64,000 nucleotides of DNA from Marivirga atlantica (GTDB lineage Bacteria > Bacteroidota > Bacteroidia > Cytophagales > Cyclobacteriaceae): the NCBI RefSeq assembly GCF_016734805.1, contig NZ_JAERQG010000001.1, forward strand, positions 620,001 to 684,000, written 5' to 3'. The notes under the pieces are model-generated. The model was given only the letters and a program-made list of their open reading frames with translations, was not told the DNA's origin and ran no database searches. Below, piece after piece: positions 34,433 through 44,101 of this stretch (positions within the stretch are counted from its first letter, which is position 1; each line of letters starts with the position of its first letter). Position numbers and translations under genes: made by a program.

Positions 34433-35482
34433 TTATTGTTGAATAACGAACGATGTTACTCCTAGTGTTTCCAGCACCATCCAGATAACAAATAATAGGT
34501 AGAGTGCAAGAAGCACCATTCCCTCCCATCTCAACAGATGTAAATTAGTTCTAAGGAATATAAATAGCACTATTGTTATCAACCCTAAGAAAAGCATCAA
34601 TGGCGCTGCCACAGTGAAGTTAACAACAGCCGTACCTGCAATAAGTACTCCCACTGGAACAGCCACGAGCAAATCAAAAATATTGCTTCCTAATACATTG
34701 CCTAAACTAACAGATCCTTGAAACTTACGGGCAATCTTTATACTTACAACAGCATCAGGAATACTTGTGGCACCTGCCACTATGGTAACACCCCATATGA
34801 AGTCAGGCACATTAAAGAATTCACCTAAGAAAATGGCTCCACTTACTAAGCCTTCAACACTACCAATAATTAAGACCAGACTTATAGTTAGCTTGAACCA
34901 TTCTTTACCTACTTTAATTTTATCTTTCTCTACGCCTAGAATTTCTTTGCGCTCTAAATTTCTACGGAAATCCCTTGTCTCCATACTTTGAATAAAGAGG
35001 TAGAGGCCATAGAATGCTATAGGGATGATAGCTATCCAGCGTGTCATTACACCTGTTTGATAAGCTTCAGTACCTACTTCCACAGTTGGGAAATAAATGA
35101 CTGCTAAGGCGAAGGCAATCATTAGAATACAAACTGAAATAATATAATACTGCGCATCCTTATAGATGAGCATGATGTCTGTAGGCATCTTTTTAACAAT
35201 TACCCCCGATATTCCGGGTATCACCAGAATATTAAAAATAGCTGAACCTACTATGGCAGAAACACCTAAATCAAATTTACCATGAATGGAGGTTGATAAT
35301 ACAGTAGCTGCCAGTTCAGGAAAACTGGAACCTATGGCTGCAATAATAGTACCTTGCACCAAAGGAGGTAATTCATAATATTCGGCCAATTTTTCAGAAG
35401 ACTCTTCTAAAAGGCTGCCACCTTTCCAAACAATCCAGGAACAGGCAACTATTATGGCCAGATACATGAGTAATTCTATCAT
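34433..35482 (-). CDS. Calcium/sodium antiporter of the CaCA family (YrbG-like)
   Basis: An inner-membrane cation exchanger of 349 residues with about ten predicted membrane segments. The two inverted alpha repeats are visible: IAAIGSSFPELAATVLS then VSAIVGSAIFNI in the first half, and VAGATSIPDAVVSI then LGNVLGSNIFDLL in the second. A cytoplasmic loop with charged residues (RRNLERKEILGVEKDK) separates the halves. It likely exports calcium using sodium or protons. It stands alone between gdhA and the terminator. Confidence 0.9.
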   Translation of the reverse strand: MIELLMYLAIIVACSWIVWKGGSLLEESSEKLAEYYELPPLVQGTIIAAIGSSFPELAATVLSTSIHGKFDLGVSAIVGSAIFNILVIPGISGVIVKKMPTDIMLIYKDAQYYIISVCILMIAFALAVIYFPTVEVGTEAYQTGVMTRWIAIIPIAFYGLYLFIQSMETRDFRRNLERKEILGVEKDKIKVGKEWFKLTISLVLIIGSVEGLVSGAIFLGEFFNVPDFIWGVTIVAGATSIPDAVVSIKIARKFQGSVSLGNVLGSNIFDLLVAVPVGVLIAGTAVVNFTVAAPLMLFLGLITIVLFIFLRTNLHLLRWEGMVLLALYLLFVIWMVLETLGVTSFVIQQ

Positions 35483-35579
35483 ATAATTATGTTAAGCTTT
35501 ACGCGTAAGTAGACATCAATAGACTCAACTACGGCATAATATACAAAAATGGATTTTAAATTAAATAAAGCGAACGTTA

Positions 35580-36938
35580 TTAAACTACGCCTTGAGCCTT
35601 CATAGCTTCGGCCACTTTCAAGAAACCATGAATATTGGCCGCTTCCATGTAGTTATGATCACTCAGTTCATAGGTTTCAACCGTTTCAAGGCAGTCATCA
35701 TGAATACGCTTCATAATGCCTTTTAACTTTTCGTCAACTTCTTCACGAGTCCAATAAACGCCCATTCTGTTTTGAGTCATTTCAAGCCCTGATACACCCA
35801 CGCCTCCAGCATTAGAAGCTTTTCCTGGTGAATACAAAACTTTAGACTCCTGAAGTACATCTATGGCTTCAGCTGTACATGGCATATTTGCACCTTCCGC
35901 TAGCAAAATGATTTTGTTATCAGTTAAGTGCTTAGCATCTTTTTCGTTGATTTCATTCTGAGTAGCACAAGGAAATACACACTCAGCCTTTGTTTGCCAT
36001 AAAGGGTTGAAGTCATCATCACTGTTTACCTCTGTGTATTCGGCATTGGAGTATTTTTCAGTATACTCAGAAATTCTACCACGTGATACATTTTTGATAT
36101 GCTTGATGTGCTCTAACTTTTCTTCATCAATACCATCCTCATCGTAAATGAAACCACCAGAATCAGAAACTGTAACAGGCTTGGCACCTAGTTGTATAAG
36201 TTTTTCTAAAGTAAACTGTGCTACATTTCCGGCACCGGAAACTATACAGCTTTTACCTTTAATTTCTTTATCAACGCTTTTAAGCATGTTTTCGGCAAAA
36301 TAGACTAAACCGTAACCTGTAGCTTCAGGTCTTATGGCACTTCCTCCCCATTTTGGACCTTTACCAGTAAGTACTCCGGTAAAATCATTTTGCAATTTTT
36401 TGTAGGCACCAAACATATAGCCAATTTCTCGGCTACCAACCCCTATATCTCCGGCAGGCACATCTGTGAAATGACCAATGTGACGAAAAAGCTCTGACAT
36501 AAATGCCTGGCAAAAACGCATGATTTCGTTGTCTGATTTACCTTTTGGATTAAAATCAGATCCCCCTTTGCCACCGCCTAATGGCAACCCAGTTAAGGCA
36601 TTTTTGAAGATTTGCTCAAAAGCCAAAAATTTAAGGATGCTTTGGTTAACCGATGGGTGAAAACGTAGCCCACCTTTATAAGGACCTAGCGCACTATTCA
36701 TTTGTACTCGAAATCCCCTATTTACTTGGACATTGCCCTCGTCATCTAGCCAATTAACACGGAATGAGATGAGTCTTTCCGGTTCGGCCATACGTTCAAG
36801 AATACGCAGTTGATGATATTCGGGATGTTTTTTGAGTACTTTACTAACTGAAGAAATTACTTCCTCGACCGCTTGTAGAAACTCTGGTTCATTTGGGTTT
36901 CTGTCCTTAATACGCTCGATTAATTCGTTTTCTGACAT
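35580..36938 (-). CDS. gdhA: Glutamate dehydrogenase (NADP-type)
   Basis: Converts 2-oxoglutarate and ammonium to glutamate. The 452-residue length fits the hexameric NADP-type family. Visible blocks include YKGGLRFHPSVNQSILKFLA, PLGGGKGGSDFNPKGKSD (catalytic Lys region), DVPAGDIGVGSREIGYMFG, and the nucleotide-binding CIVSGAGNVAQFTLEKL. The C-terminal VGVSGLEMTQNRMG is also typical. The start at MSENELIERI matches the family's N-terminus. Cofactor preference is inferred from length and family. Confidence 0.95.
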   Translation of the reverse strand: MSENELIERIKDRNPNEPEFLQAVEEVISSVSKVLKKHPEYHQLRILERMAEPERLISFRVNWLDDEGNVQVNRGFRVQMNSALGPYKGGLRFHPSVNQSILKFLAFEQIFKNALTGLPLGGGKGGSDFNPKGKSDNEIMRFCQAFMSELFRHIGHFTDVPAGDIGVGSREIGYMFGAYKKLQNDFTGVLTGKGPKWGGSAIRPEATGYGLVYFAENMLKSVDKEIKGKSCIVSGAGNVAQFTLEKLIQLGAKPVTVSDSGGFIYDEDGIDEEKLEHIKHIKNVSRGRISEYTEKYSNAEYTEVNSDDDFNPLWQTKAECVFPCATQNEINEKDAKHLTDNKIILLAEGANMPCTAEAIDVLQESKVLYSPGKASNAGGVGVSGLEMTQNRMGVYWTREEVDEKLKGIMKRIHDDCLETVETYELSDHNYMEAANIHGFLKVAEAMKAQGVV

Positions 36939-37081
36939 CTGGATTCATTTTAAGGTTTACTGTAAAAGTACAGATTTTTTTAAATGTTTTTCAGCTAAAC
37001 TTCTTGATAATCAAGATTAAGTTCTTTCAACAAAAAAGTAGACTTATAGTTACGTAAATTCAATATTTGAACCTGGGTAAG

Positions 37082-37546
37082 ATGTCAGCACCAAATACAA
37101 AATGGATAGAGGTAGTTTCGGAATGGTTGGATACTAAGTTTACAATTCCTGGTACAAAAATTAAGTTTGGGCTTGATCCTTTATTTAGTATTGTGCCAGC
37201 TGCTGGGGATTTGGTGACTTACATTGTCAGCCTGGTAATTATTTACACGATAAAAAGAAATGGTGCTTCTGGCGAATTGTTGATGCGTATGTTAATCAAT
37301 TCTTCAATAGATGTGATTTTTGGCTCCATACCGGTTCTGGGAACCATCTTCGATGTTTACTACCGCTCCAATGAGAAAAACCTTAAATTACTTAAAGTTT
37401 ATTATGAAGAGGGTAAATACCAAGGTAGTGGAAAATTTTTACTAGCATTGGTGTTGCTTGTGGTTTTAGCGATATTGGTAGGCTTAGTTTACCTCACAAT
37501 ACTGGTTCTAAATGAGACAGTAGAATTTCTTGAACCACTACTTTAG
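37082..37546 (+). CDS. DUF4112 membrane protein
   Basis: A 154-residue membrane protein. The block KIKFGLDPLFSIVPAAGDL followed by a membrane segment, and later DVIFGSIPVLGTIFDVYYRS, is characteristic of DUF4112. Three hydrophobic segments are predicted, the last near the C-terminus (LALVLLVVLAILVGLVYL). I chose ATG 37082 (MSAPNTKW) over an in-frame TTG 15 bases upstream. The 3' end overlaps the convergent small membrane protein gene by 9 bases. Function unknown. Confidence 0.82.
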   Translation: MSAPNTKWIEVVSEWLDTKFTIPGTKIKFGLDPLFSIVPAAGDLVTYIVSLVIIYTIKRNGASGELLMRMLINSSIDVIFGSIPVLGTIFDVYYRSNEKNLKLLKVYYEEGKYQGSGKFLLALVLLVVLAILVGLVYLTILVLNETVEFLEPLL

Positions 37547-37825
37547 TTTTTTTGGAAGTTCACCACCTTCTTTCTCCCATTTTTGAGTTAGGCCCTTGCG
37601 AGTAAATATTTTAACTGTTGCGCTTACCAAGGCTAAGCTAAATGCAAAAGTGAAAACCTCTAATGTATTATTATGTTGTGAGGCTAAATTCTCAGGAGCA
37701 GGCTTTTTCGTAGTTTTTTCATATGTCTTTTTAATAGCTTCTTTTACTATCCAACTAGCGCCAAATACCAATGCAGTTTCTAAAATGGAGTAATTCTTAC
37801 TTGTTAATTTATTCTTTTTGCTCAT
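37538..37825 (-). CDS. Small DUF4235-like membrane protein
   Basis: A 95-residue basic protein with two hydrophobic segments, ILETALVFGASWIVKEAIKK near the N-terminus and EVFTFAFSLALVSATVKIF near the C-terminus, separated by a Lys/Pro-rich loop. The layout resembles DUF4235 proteins (two segments around a K-x-P-P loop), but the match is by eye. It follows DUF1206 by 10 bases and is probably co-transcribed with it and with the YqaE-like gene. Confidence 0.65.
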   Translation of the reverse strand: MSKKNKLTSKNYSILETALVFGASWIVKEAIKKTYEKTTKKPAPENLASQHNNTLEVFTFAFSLALVSATVKIFTRKGLTQKWEKEGGELPKKLK

Positions 37826-37835
37826 AGCTGGTTAA

Positions 37836-38624
37836 TCAAATATTTATACTTCTGTATCTGGATTTAACGAACATAAAAAAGCCGTATGTGAAAAGGCCAG
37901 CAGCAATTACAGCTAACACAATAGTGCCGAATTCATTTTGTACAAATTGAAAAGCGTCTTTTGTTCCTCCGGCAGAATTGGAGTTTGCCGTAAATGCAGC
38001 AACAAAAGTGAGGTATGAAATAACCAAAATAACCAATCCACGTGCTGTATATCCCACATAGCCTGATTTTAATACAAAATTTTCGGTTTTACTATCAAGC
38101 TCAGCAGCCTGAACCTTATCTTTAAAATTTCCGGAATACGCTCTATATAATTGATATATGGCTTTCCCTAGAAATGCAGCACCAACAATTCCTACAAGAA
38201 TTTGACCATAAGGTTTGCTTAAAAGTGTACTTACTACTGATTCGTTTCCACCTTCGCCACCTGAGCCACTATTTCCCATAAAAGTATATTTAATGGCTGT
38301 TACAGCAAGAATTCCATAAAAAATTCCTGATACAGAATAACCTAATCTATTAAATATGCCTTTTAAGTCATCTCCTTTATCTTCAGGATCAGCGATGGCC
38401 TGATAAAATCTCCAAAATACAAAGCCTATCAAGCCTAGTGCAGTTAGTCCTAATAATATTTGACCAAATGGCTGTGCGGAAAGTGTTTCTAGTACACCAG
38501 ACTTACCAGTTTTCTTACCACCAGAGCCTATTGCGGCCATTACCGTCAAAGCTCCTATTAAGCAATAAACAAAACCTTTGGTAGCAATTCCAAAGCGAGC
38601 GATTTTTTCCTTTTTATCACTCAT
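37836..38624 (-). CDS. DUF1206 membrane protein
   Basis: A 262-residue membrane protein with six predicted segments arranged as three internal repeats. Each repeat has a Gly-rich first helix (GIATKGFVYCLIGALTVMAA, LGYSVSGIFYGILAVTAIKY, SGYVGYTARGLVILVISYLT) and a second helix with the pattern PxGQILxGLxALG or similar. This is the DUF1206 layout. Function is unknown; the family often appears near general-stress genes. It starts 3 bases downstream of the YqaE-like stop. Confidence 0.85.
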   Translation of the reverse strand: MSDKKEKIARFGIATKGFVYCLIGALTVMAAIGSGGKKTGKSGVLETLSAQPFGQILLGLTALGLIGFVFWRFYQAIADPEDKGDDLKGIFNRLGYSVSGIFYGILAVTAIKYTFMGNSGSGGEGGNESVVSTLLSKPYGQILVGIVGAAFLGKAIYQLYRAYSGNFKDKVQAAELDSKTENFVLKSGYVGYTARGLVILVISYLTFVAAFTANSNSAGGTKDAFQFVQNEFGTIVLAVIAAGLFTYGFFMFVKSRYRSINI

Positions 38625-38627
38625 GCC

Positions 38628-38783
38628 TTATTTACTTAAAACCCAGAATGCGTGAATAATACCTGGTAAGCCTCCTAATAACGTCCAAAGAATGTTCCAA
38701 AAGAAGGCTGCAGAGACGCCTTTTTCTAATACTACTGCAACAGGTGGAAGAAAAATAGCTAAAATAATTTGTAAGATGCTCAT
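38628..38783 (-). CDS. YqaE/Pmp3-family small membrane protein
   Basis: A 51-residue hydrophobic protein. The translation runs MSILQIILAIFLPPVAVVLE, then KGVSAAFFWNILWTLLGGLP and GIIHAFWVLSK. The F-L-P-P-V-A-V-x-L motif, the N-I-L-x-T-L-L-G-x-x-P-G-I-I-H-A block and two membrane segments are diagnostic of the Pmp3/YqaE family, linked to salt and membrane stress. It is the first gene of a small-membrane-protein run with DUF1206 and the DUF4235-like gene. Confidence 0.93.
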   Translation of the reverse strand: MSILQIILAIFLPPVAVVLEKGVSAAFFWNILWTLLGGLPGIIHAFWVLSK

Positions 38784-38854
38784 ATTAAAAAGTTTTAGAA
38801 TTGATACTATGAGTAACCTACACTTGTATTAATTGTTTAGGTATTTGAGAAGCC

Positions 38855-41680
38855 TTACACAATTTTAAGCTTTAAAAAATCAGCAGTATGGTTTTCCTCT
38901 AATTTAACCATATCCTCTGGTAAGCCTTCAAAAACCACCTTACCGCCATTAACACCACCTTCAGGACCTAAATCAATAATCCAATCAGCTGTTTTAATTA
39001 CTTCCATATTATGTTCAATGATAATTACCGAGTTACCCTCTTCAATGAGCGCATTGATGGATTCCATTAATTTTTTAATGTCATGAAAATGCAAGCCTGT
39101 TGTAGGCTCATCAAAAATAAAGAGGTTATGATCGTTTTTGATGCTTCCTCCCTTGCCCAGGTAACTCGCTAACTTAACACGCTGTGCCTCACCACCACTT
39201 AATGAATTAGAAGACTGACCCAGGGTAATGTAGCCTAAGCCCACGTCAAAAAGTGGTTTCAGCTTATTGATGATAGGAGTCTGATCTTCAAAGAATTCTA
39301 AACCTTCTTCAACTGTTAAATCTAAAATCTCAGCAATGTTTTTATCCTTATAGGTGATGTCAAGAATTTCATTTTTGAAGCGCTTACCTCCACAACTTTC
39401 ACAAGTAAGTTCAATATCGGCCATGAACTGCATTTCAATTTTCTGAATGCCCTCGCCTTGACACATGTCGCATCGGCCACCATCTACATTAAAAGAAAAA
39501 TGTGCCGGTTTGTAGCCGCGCTGTTTGGCTAAGGTTTGATCTGCAAAAAGGGAGCGGATAGCATCATAAGCTTTTACATAAGTAACAGGATTTGAGCGCG
39601 ATGATTTTCCAATAGGATTTTGATCAACAAACTCAATAGACTTAACACTTCGGTAGTCACCTTCTAGTTTGTCCATTTTACCAGTGCTTTCAGTAGCACC
39701 TTGTCCTATTATTTTAGCTAATGATGGATAAAGTATTTTCTTAATCAAGGTAGATTTACCCGATCCACTTACACCAGTAACCACTGTTAATACTCCCAAT
39801 GGAATATCTAATGAAGGAATTTTCAGGTTATTCTCTTTAGCGCCAATTACTCTTACTGCATTTTTCCATTTCCTTCTATTCTTAGGCACAGCCACTTCTT
39901 GGCTGCCATTCAGGAAATGTGCTGTGTGCGTATTGTCAGCAGATTTTAAGTCATCCAAATTACCTTGAAAAACAAGCTTTCCTCCATGAGCGCCCGCATC
40001 TGGCCCAATATCAATAATTTGATCGGCCTCAAGCATTACTTCCTCTTCATGTTCAACCACGATAACCGTGTTGCCAAGGTCTCTTAAGGTTTTTAACACA
40101 TTAACTAAACGCTTTGTGTCTCTCGGATGAAGCCCAATGGATGGCTCATCGAGGATGTACATAGAACCAACCAAAGCACTGCCAAGCGAAGTTGCTAATT
40201 TGATTCGCTGAAACTCGCCACCTGAAAGGGTTGAAGTAAGTCTATTTAAGGTGAGGTAGCTAAGTCCTACTTCTAGTAAATATTCAAGGCGGCTGACAAT
40301 TTCTTTTAATATTCTATTGGCTACCTTCTTTTCATGAGGCTGTAATTCAATGGTGTTGAAGAAGTCCAGCAGTTCATCAACGGGTTTTAGCACCAATTCA
40401 ATGATTGATGCATTATTGATTTTTACGTACCCGGCATCTTTTCTCAATCTAGTGCCTTTGCAATCAGGACAAGTGGTTCGCCCACGATAGCGAGAAAGCA
40501 TGACCCTATACTGTATTTTATGGCTTTTCGATTGAAGGTGTTTGAAGAAATCATTCAGACCCTTGAAATACTTATTACCTTTCCAAAGAAGTTCTATGTG
40601 TTCAGGATCTAATTCTTCTATAGGTCTGTGAATAGGAAAGTCGAATTCAATGCCATGCTTTAAAAGCGGTTGAGCCCACTTTTTCATGGTTTCACCTTTC
40701 CAGGGAGCAATAGCCCCTTCATAAACCGAAAGACTTTTATCAGGAATAACCAGGTCTTCATCGATGCCTAAAACCTTACCAAATCCTTCACAGGTTCGGC
40801 AGGCTCCATACGGATTGTTAAAGCTGAAAAGGTTTACGCTGGGCTCTTCGAAAAGCATTCCATCTTTTTCGAATCTATCATTAAAACTAACTTTCTCATC
40901 TCTGACAAAATCAATTGAACATTCGCCATGCCCTTCAAAGAAAGCAGTCTGAATAGAGTCAGCAATTCTGAATTGATTATCCTCATCATCTTTTTTAACA
41001 GTTGTTCTGTCAATTAAGATTTCTATATTTTTCTTTTCAAAATTCTTGGCATCTGGAATGGTATCTTCAATAAACATTACCTCACCATCTGCCAAAATTC
41101 TGGTATAACCTTTACTTAAAAGTAATTCTAATTCCTTTTTAAGTGTCCTCCCATCTTGTATAATCAAAGGAGAAAGAATCATCAGTTTAGTATCCTCATC
41201 TTTACTGTGGATATAATCAGAGATGCTACTGACGGTATCTCTTTTTACGGGCTCATTACTAATCGGAGAATATGTTACACCCACCCTGGCGAAAAGCAAT
41301 TTGAGGTAATCATAGATCTCAGTTGTAGTGCCAACGGTAGAGCGAGGATTACGAGTATTTACTTTTTGCTCGATAGCAATAGCAGGAGCAACACCTTTAA
41401 TGTAATCTACCTCAGGTTTTTCCATCCTACCCAGGAATTGCCGAGCATAAGAACTCAGACTTTCAACATACATGCGCTGTCCTTCAGCAAACAATGTGTC
41501 AAAAGCTAAGGAAGATTTACCTGATCCCGACAAGCCAGTAACGACTACAAGCTTATTTCTGGGAATGGCAACACTGAGGTTTTTCAGGTTATTAACCTTG
41601 GCGCCTTTTATAATTATATATTTTTTAGGGTCTAATTTGTCAAAATCAGACACCGGAATTGCAAGTTCTGCTGTTTTCAT
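38855..41680 (-). CDS. uvrA: Excinuclease ABC subunit A
   Basis: The damage-recognition ATPase of nucleotide excision repair, 941 residues. Two ABC ATPase halves are complete: Walker A GLSGSGKSS (Lys55) and GVSGSGKST, with signature motifs LSGGEFQRIKLA and LSGGEAQRVKLA. Zinc modules appear as CRTCEGFGK (first half, with CPDCKGTR) and CDMCQGEG with CESCGGKR (second half). The start ATG gives 20 residues before the family core. Partner genes uvrB and uvrC are not in the window; Mfd, which hands lesions to UvrA, is. Confidence 0.97.
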   Translation of the reverse strand: MKTAELAIPVSDFDKLDPKKYIIIKGAKVNNLKNLSVAIPRNKLVVVTGLSGSGKSSLAFDTLFAEGQRMYVESLSSYARQFLGRMEKPEVDYIKGVAPAIAIEQKVNTRNPRSTVGTTTEIYDYLKLLFARVGVTYSPISNEPVKRDTVSSISDYIHSKDEDTKLMILSPLIIQDGRTLKKELELLLSKGYTRILADGEVMFIEDTIPDAKNFEKKNIEILIDRTTVKKDDEDNQFRIADSIQTAFFEGHGECSIDFVRDEKVSFNDRFEKDGMLFEEPSVNLFSFNNPYGACRTCEGFGKVLGIDEDLVIPDKSLSVYEGAIAPWKGETMKKWAQPLLKHGIEFDFPIHRPIEELDPEHIELLWKGNKYFKGLNDFFKHLQSKSHKIQYRVMLSRYRGRTTCPDCKGTRLRKDAGYVKINNASIIELVLKPVDELLDFFNTIELQPHEKKVANRILKEIVSRLEYLLEVGLSYLTLNRLTSTLSGGEFQRIKLATSLGSALVGSMYILDEPSIGLHPRDTKRLVNVLKTLRDLGNTVIVVEHEEEVMLEADQIIDIGPDAGAHGGKLVFQGNLDDLKSADNTHTAHFLNGSQEVAVPKNRRKWKNAVRVIGAKENNLKIPSLDIPLGVLTVVTGVSGSGKSTLIKKILYPSLAKIIGQGATESTGKMDKLEGDYRSVKSIEFVDQNPIGKSSRSNPVTYVKAYDAIRSLFADQTLAKQRGYKPAHFSFNVDGGRCDMCQGEGIQKIEMQFMADIELTCESCGGKRFKNEILDITYKDKNIAEILDLTVEEGLEFFEDQTPIINKLKPLFDVGLGYITLGQSSNSLSGGEAQRVKLASYLGKGGSIKNDHNLFIFDEPTTGLHFHDIKKLMESINALIEEGNSVIIIEHNMEVIKTADWIIDLGPEGGVNGGKVVFEGLPEDMVKLEENHTADFLKLKIV

Positions 41681-41686
41681 AAGCTA

Positions 41687-41694
41687 CAAAGATA
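41687..41694 (-). promoter_or_regulatory. Candidate -7 element for uvrA
   Basis: On the minus strand this reads TATCTTTG, an exact TAnnTTTG match, ending only 6 bases before the uvrA ATG. Transcription would begin almost at the start codon, implying a very short leader. No -33 TTG is visible at normal spacing. Confidence 0.35.
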
Positions 41695-41870
41695 AAAACA
41701 CTAACATACTTCAGTAGCATTTGTTGATTTAAGAGTTAAAAGTTCATCGTTGATCCTTAAAGAAAGATTTCTTTTCAGATATTTTGCTATACTTTAAGAG
41801 TCAGAGTATTAACTTGTAAATTGATTATTTTATATCTAATAAACTGTTTTCTAAAAGCCAGTAGATTCTC

Positions 41871-43370
41871 ATGAAGGTAGAAGAAATTCCCTGGTACGAT
41901 TTTGTAAATTTTGGCTTTGCAGGAGCCATGTTACTTGTATTTGTGTATGCTTTGAGTGTATACTTCTACGATAGCAAAGCCATTTATTTATATTATGCCA
42001 TTTATATATTCACTGTAGGTTTATATCTCTTTTCTAGATCAACACTTATTTACGTAAATATTATTCAGGATATAGAATTCTTTTTCCCTAGAATAACTAA
42101 GTTATTGACTCACACTTTTCAATATGTAGCTCATTTTGCTGCTCTACAATTCGGCATTTTATTCCTCAATGCTAAAAAAGATTATCCAAAGTTTTATCGC
42201 GCGGCCTATTATACCAGAATACTATTTCTTGTTGCAATAGCGCTATCTTTAATCAATATAATCACCTACAATAACTCACAATTTTATTATTGGTTAATCA
42301 ATATTGAAAGACTGATAGGCACAGTGATGGCTATCTATTTTCAAGTAACTGTACTAAAAAACAGCAAAAATAAATTAGCAGTTTTTTATGTGATTGGTTC
42401 CATTGTTTTTTTAATAGGAGCTATAATTTCTGTTTTTGCCTTGAATGTGGTATACATGCGCATAGGAACCCTTATTGAGATTATTATTTTCACTCTTGGT
42501 TTGGCATACAGGTCTAAAATTATTCAAGATGAAAGGAACTTGTTTCGCGAGCGGATGATGTCAGAAACTTATGAAAAAGAAAAATTATTGGAGCAATACA
42601 ATGAAGATCTTAAAAAGCAAGTACTTCAAAGAAGTGAAGCGCTTTTAAAAGAACAGCAAACCGTTGAAGAAGAAAAGCAGAAAGTGATGCGGCTATCTTT
42701 AGAAAAAGAGGTAGACCAAATGAAAATGAAAGCATTGAGGGCACAAATGAAACCACATTTCCTTTTCAATGCGCTTAATGCTATCAGGGCCATGATAATA
42801 AAAGAGAATCCCCATCAGGCTTATGACTATCTCACAGATTTTTCCCGATTGGTGAGATATATATTAGAGAGTAGCGAGCATAATTATGTGTCCTTAGCGG
42901 AAGAGTTAAAGATGATCGATATCTACGTTCGCATTGAACAAATGCGAGGCTCTGAGAATTTTGTTTTTGAAAAGAACATAGATAGTGACATTAACTTAAG
43001 TCAAGTAGAGATACCTCCTTTAATATTTCAGCCGTTTTTAGAAAACTCAATTGTGCATGCTTTTGACCAATCAACCCCTGAACAACTACTTGAACTGAAC
43101 ATTAATCAGGTAGAAGACCAGCTAAAAGTTGTAGTAATTGATAATGGTAAAGGACGATCAATGGAAAAAACCGCGGTAATTCATGAAGGAAAGAATAAGT
43201 CGATGGCTACTGATTTAACACGCCAAAGATTGGAGCTATTAAATTTTCAGAAATCCAGTCTGCAAATAATTGATTTAAAAGATGATTATGATAAACCTTC
43301 TGGAACACAAGTAATTTTGAACTTACCAATTATTATAAATGGAAAGAAAATTAAAAGTACTATTAGTTGA
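41871..43370 (+). CDS. LytS/YpdA-type sensor histidine kinase
   Basis: A 499-residue membrane kinase. Seven predicted membrane segments (residues about 15-215) resemble the 7TMR-DISM sensor domain. A coiled coil follows, then the His_kinase domain with His296 in QMKPHFLFNALNAIRAM and a LytS-type ATPase domain (QPFLENSIVHAF as N box, VVIDNGKG as G box). The gene overlaps the response regulator by 32 bases, a tight coupling that makes the two a cognate pair. Confidence 0.92.
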   Translation: MKVEEIPWYDFVNFGFAGAMLLVFVYALSVYFYDSKAIYLYYAIYIFTVGLYLFSRSTLIYVNIIQDIEFFFPRITKLLTHTFQYVAHFAALQFGILFLNAKKDYPKFYRAAYYTRILFLVAIALSLINIITYNNSQFYYWLINIERLIGTVMAIYFQVTVLKNSKNKLAVFYVIGSIVFLIGAIISVFALNVVYMRIGTLIEIIIFTLGLAYRSKIIQDERNLFRERMMSETYEKEKLLEQYNEDLKKQVLQRSEALLKEQQTVEEEKQKVMRLSLEKEVDQMKMKALRAQMKPHFLFNALNAIRAMIIKENPHQAYDYLTDFSRLVRYILESSEHNYVSLAEELKMIDIYVRIEQMRGSENFVFEKNIDSDINLSQVEIPPLIFQPFLENSIVHAFDQSTPEQLLELNINQVEDQLKVVVIDNGKGRSMEKTAVIHEGKNKSMATDLTRQRLELLNFQKSSLQIIDLKDDYDKPSGTQVILNLPIIINGKKIKSTIS

Positions 43371-44055
43371 TGATGAGCAGCATTGTCTAGACACTTTGCG
43401 TTTCGATCTCGAAAGGCACTGTAATAATCAGCTAACTATCATTGGCGAAGTTCAGAATGTGATAGCTGCTACTGCTCAGATCAATAAGTCTCATCCTGAT
43501 ATTATTTTTTTAGACATTGATTTGCCAGGAATGAATGGCCTTGAATTTCTTGAAAGCATTGGTGATATAGATGCCAAAATAGTATTCACAACCGCCCATA
43601 GTAAATATGCTATACCTGCGTATAAATTTAAAGCGGAAGCCTTTTTATTGAAGCCTATCAATTCAGAAGAACTTACTGAAGTTGTTAGTAAGCTTTACCA
43701 ATCAATTAATGAAGCAGAGAGTATATTCTCAAAAGAAAAATTAGCGGTTAATGACCTGCATGGAACAACCTTTATTCCTTATAATGAAATCATCTCGTGT
43801 GAATCTAATGATAATTACTGTATTATTCGCTTATTAAACGGTGAGTCAAAAACGGTTAGCAAGACCTTGAAATATGTGGAACAGGCTATTCATGAAAAAT
43901 CTTTTCTAAGAGTTCATCAGTCTTACTTAGTCAATAGTAAACACATAAAAAAATACCTTAAAAGAGACGGAGGAACCTTAGAGATGTCTGGTGGAAAAAT
44001 GATACCCGTATCAAAAAGCTACAGAGAAAAGGTTCATAAGTATTTAAACCTGTAA
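43339..44055 (+). CDS. LytTR-family response regulator
   Basis: A 238-residue regulator. The receiver domain shows VLLVDDEQHCLDTLRFDL with phosphoacceptor Asp59 in IIFLDIDLPGMNG, a Thr in VFTTAHSKYA and Lys in FLLKPINSEEL. The C-terminal LytTR DNA-binding domain includes EIISCESNDNYCIIRL and FLRVHQSYLVNSKHIKKYL. It is the partner of the overlapping LytS-type kinase. The next gene is a lipoprotein 154 bases downstream, and a CTACT repeat lies between them, so that lipoprotein is a possible target. Confidence 0.95.
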   Translation: MERKLKVLLVDDEQHCLDTLRFDLERHCNNQLTIIGEVQNVIAATAQINKSHPDIIFLDIDLPGMNGLEFLESIGDIDAKIVFTTAHSKYAIPAYKFKAEAFLLKPINSEELTEVVSKLYQSINEAESIFSKEKLAVNDLHGTTFIPYNEIISCESNDNYCIIRLLNGESKTVSKTLKYVEQAIHEKSFLRVHQSYLVNSKHIKKYLKRDGGTLEMSGGKMIPVSKSYREKVHKYLNL

Positions 44056-44101
44056 CTGCTTACTCATTACAACTGACCATTTACTCATTCTAGTGGTTTA
44101 T

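Noticed and set aside
37067-37081. TTG start for the DUF4112 protein
   Set aside because: The ATG 15 bases later lies at the family start and needs no rare start codon.
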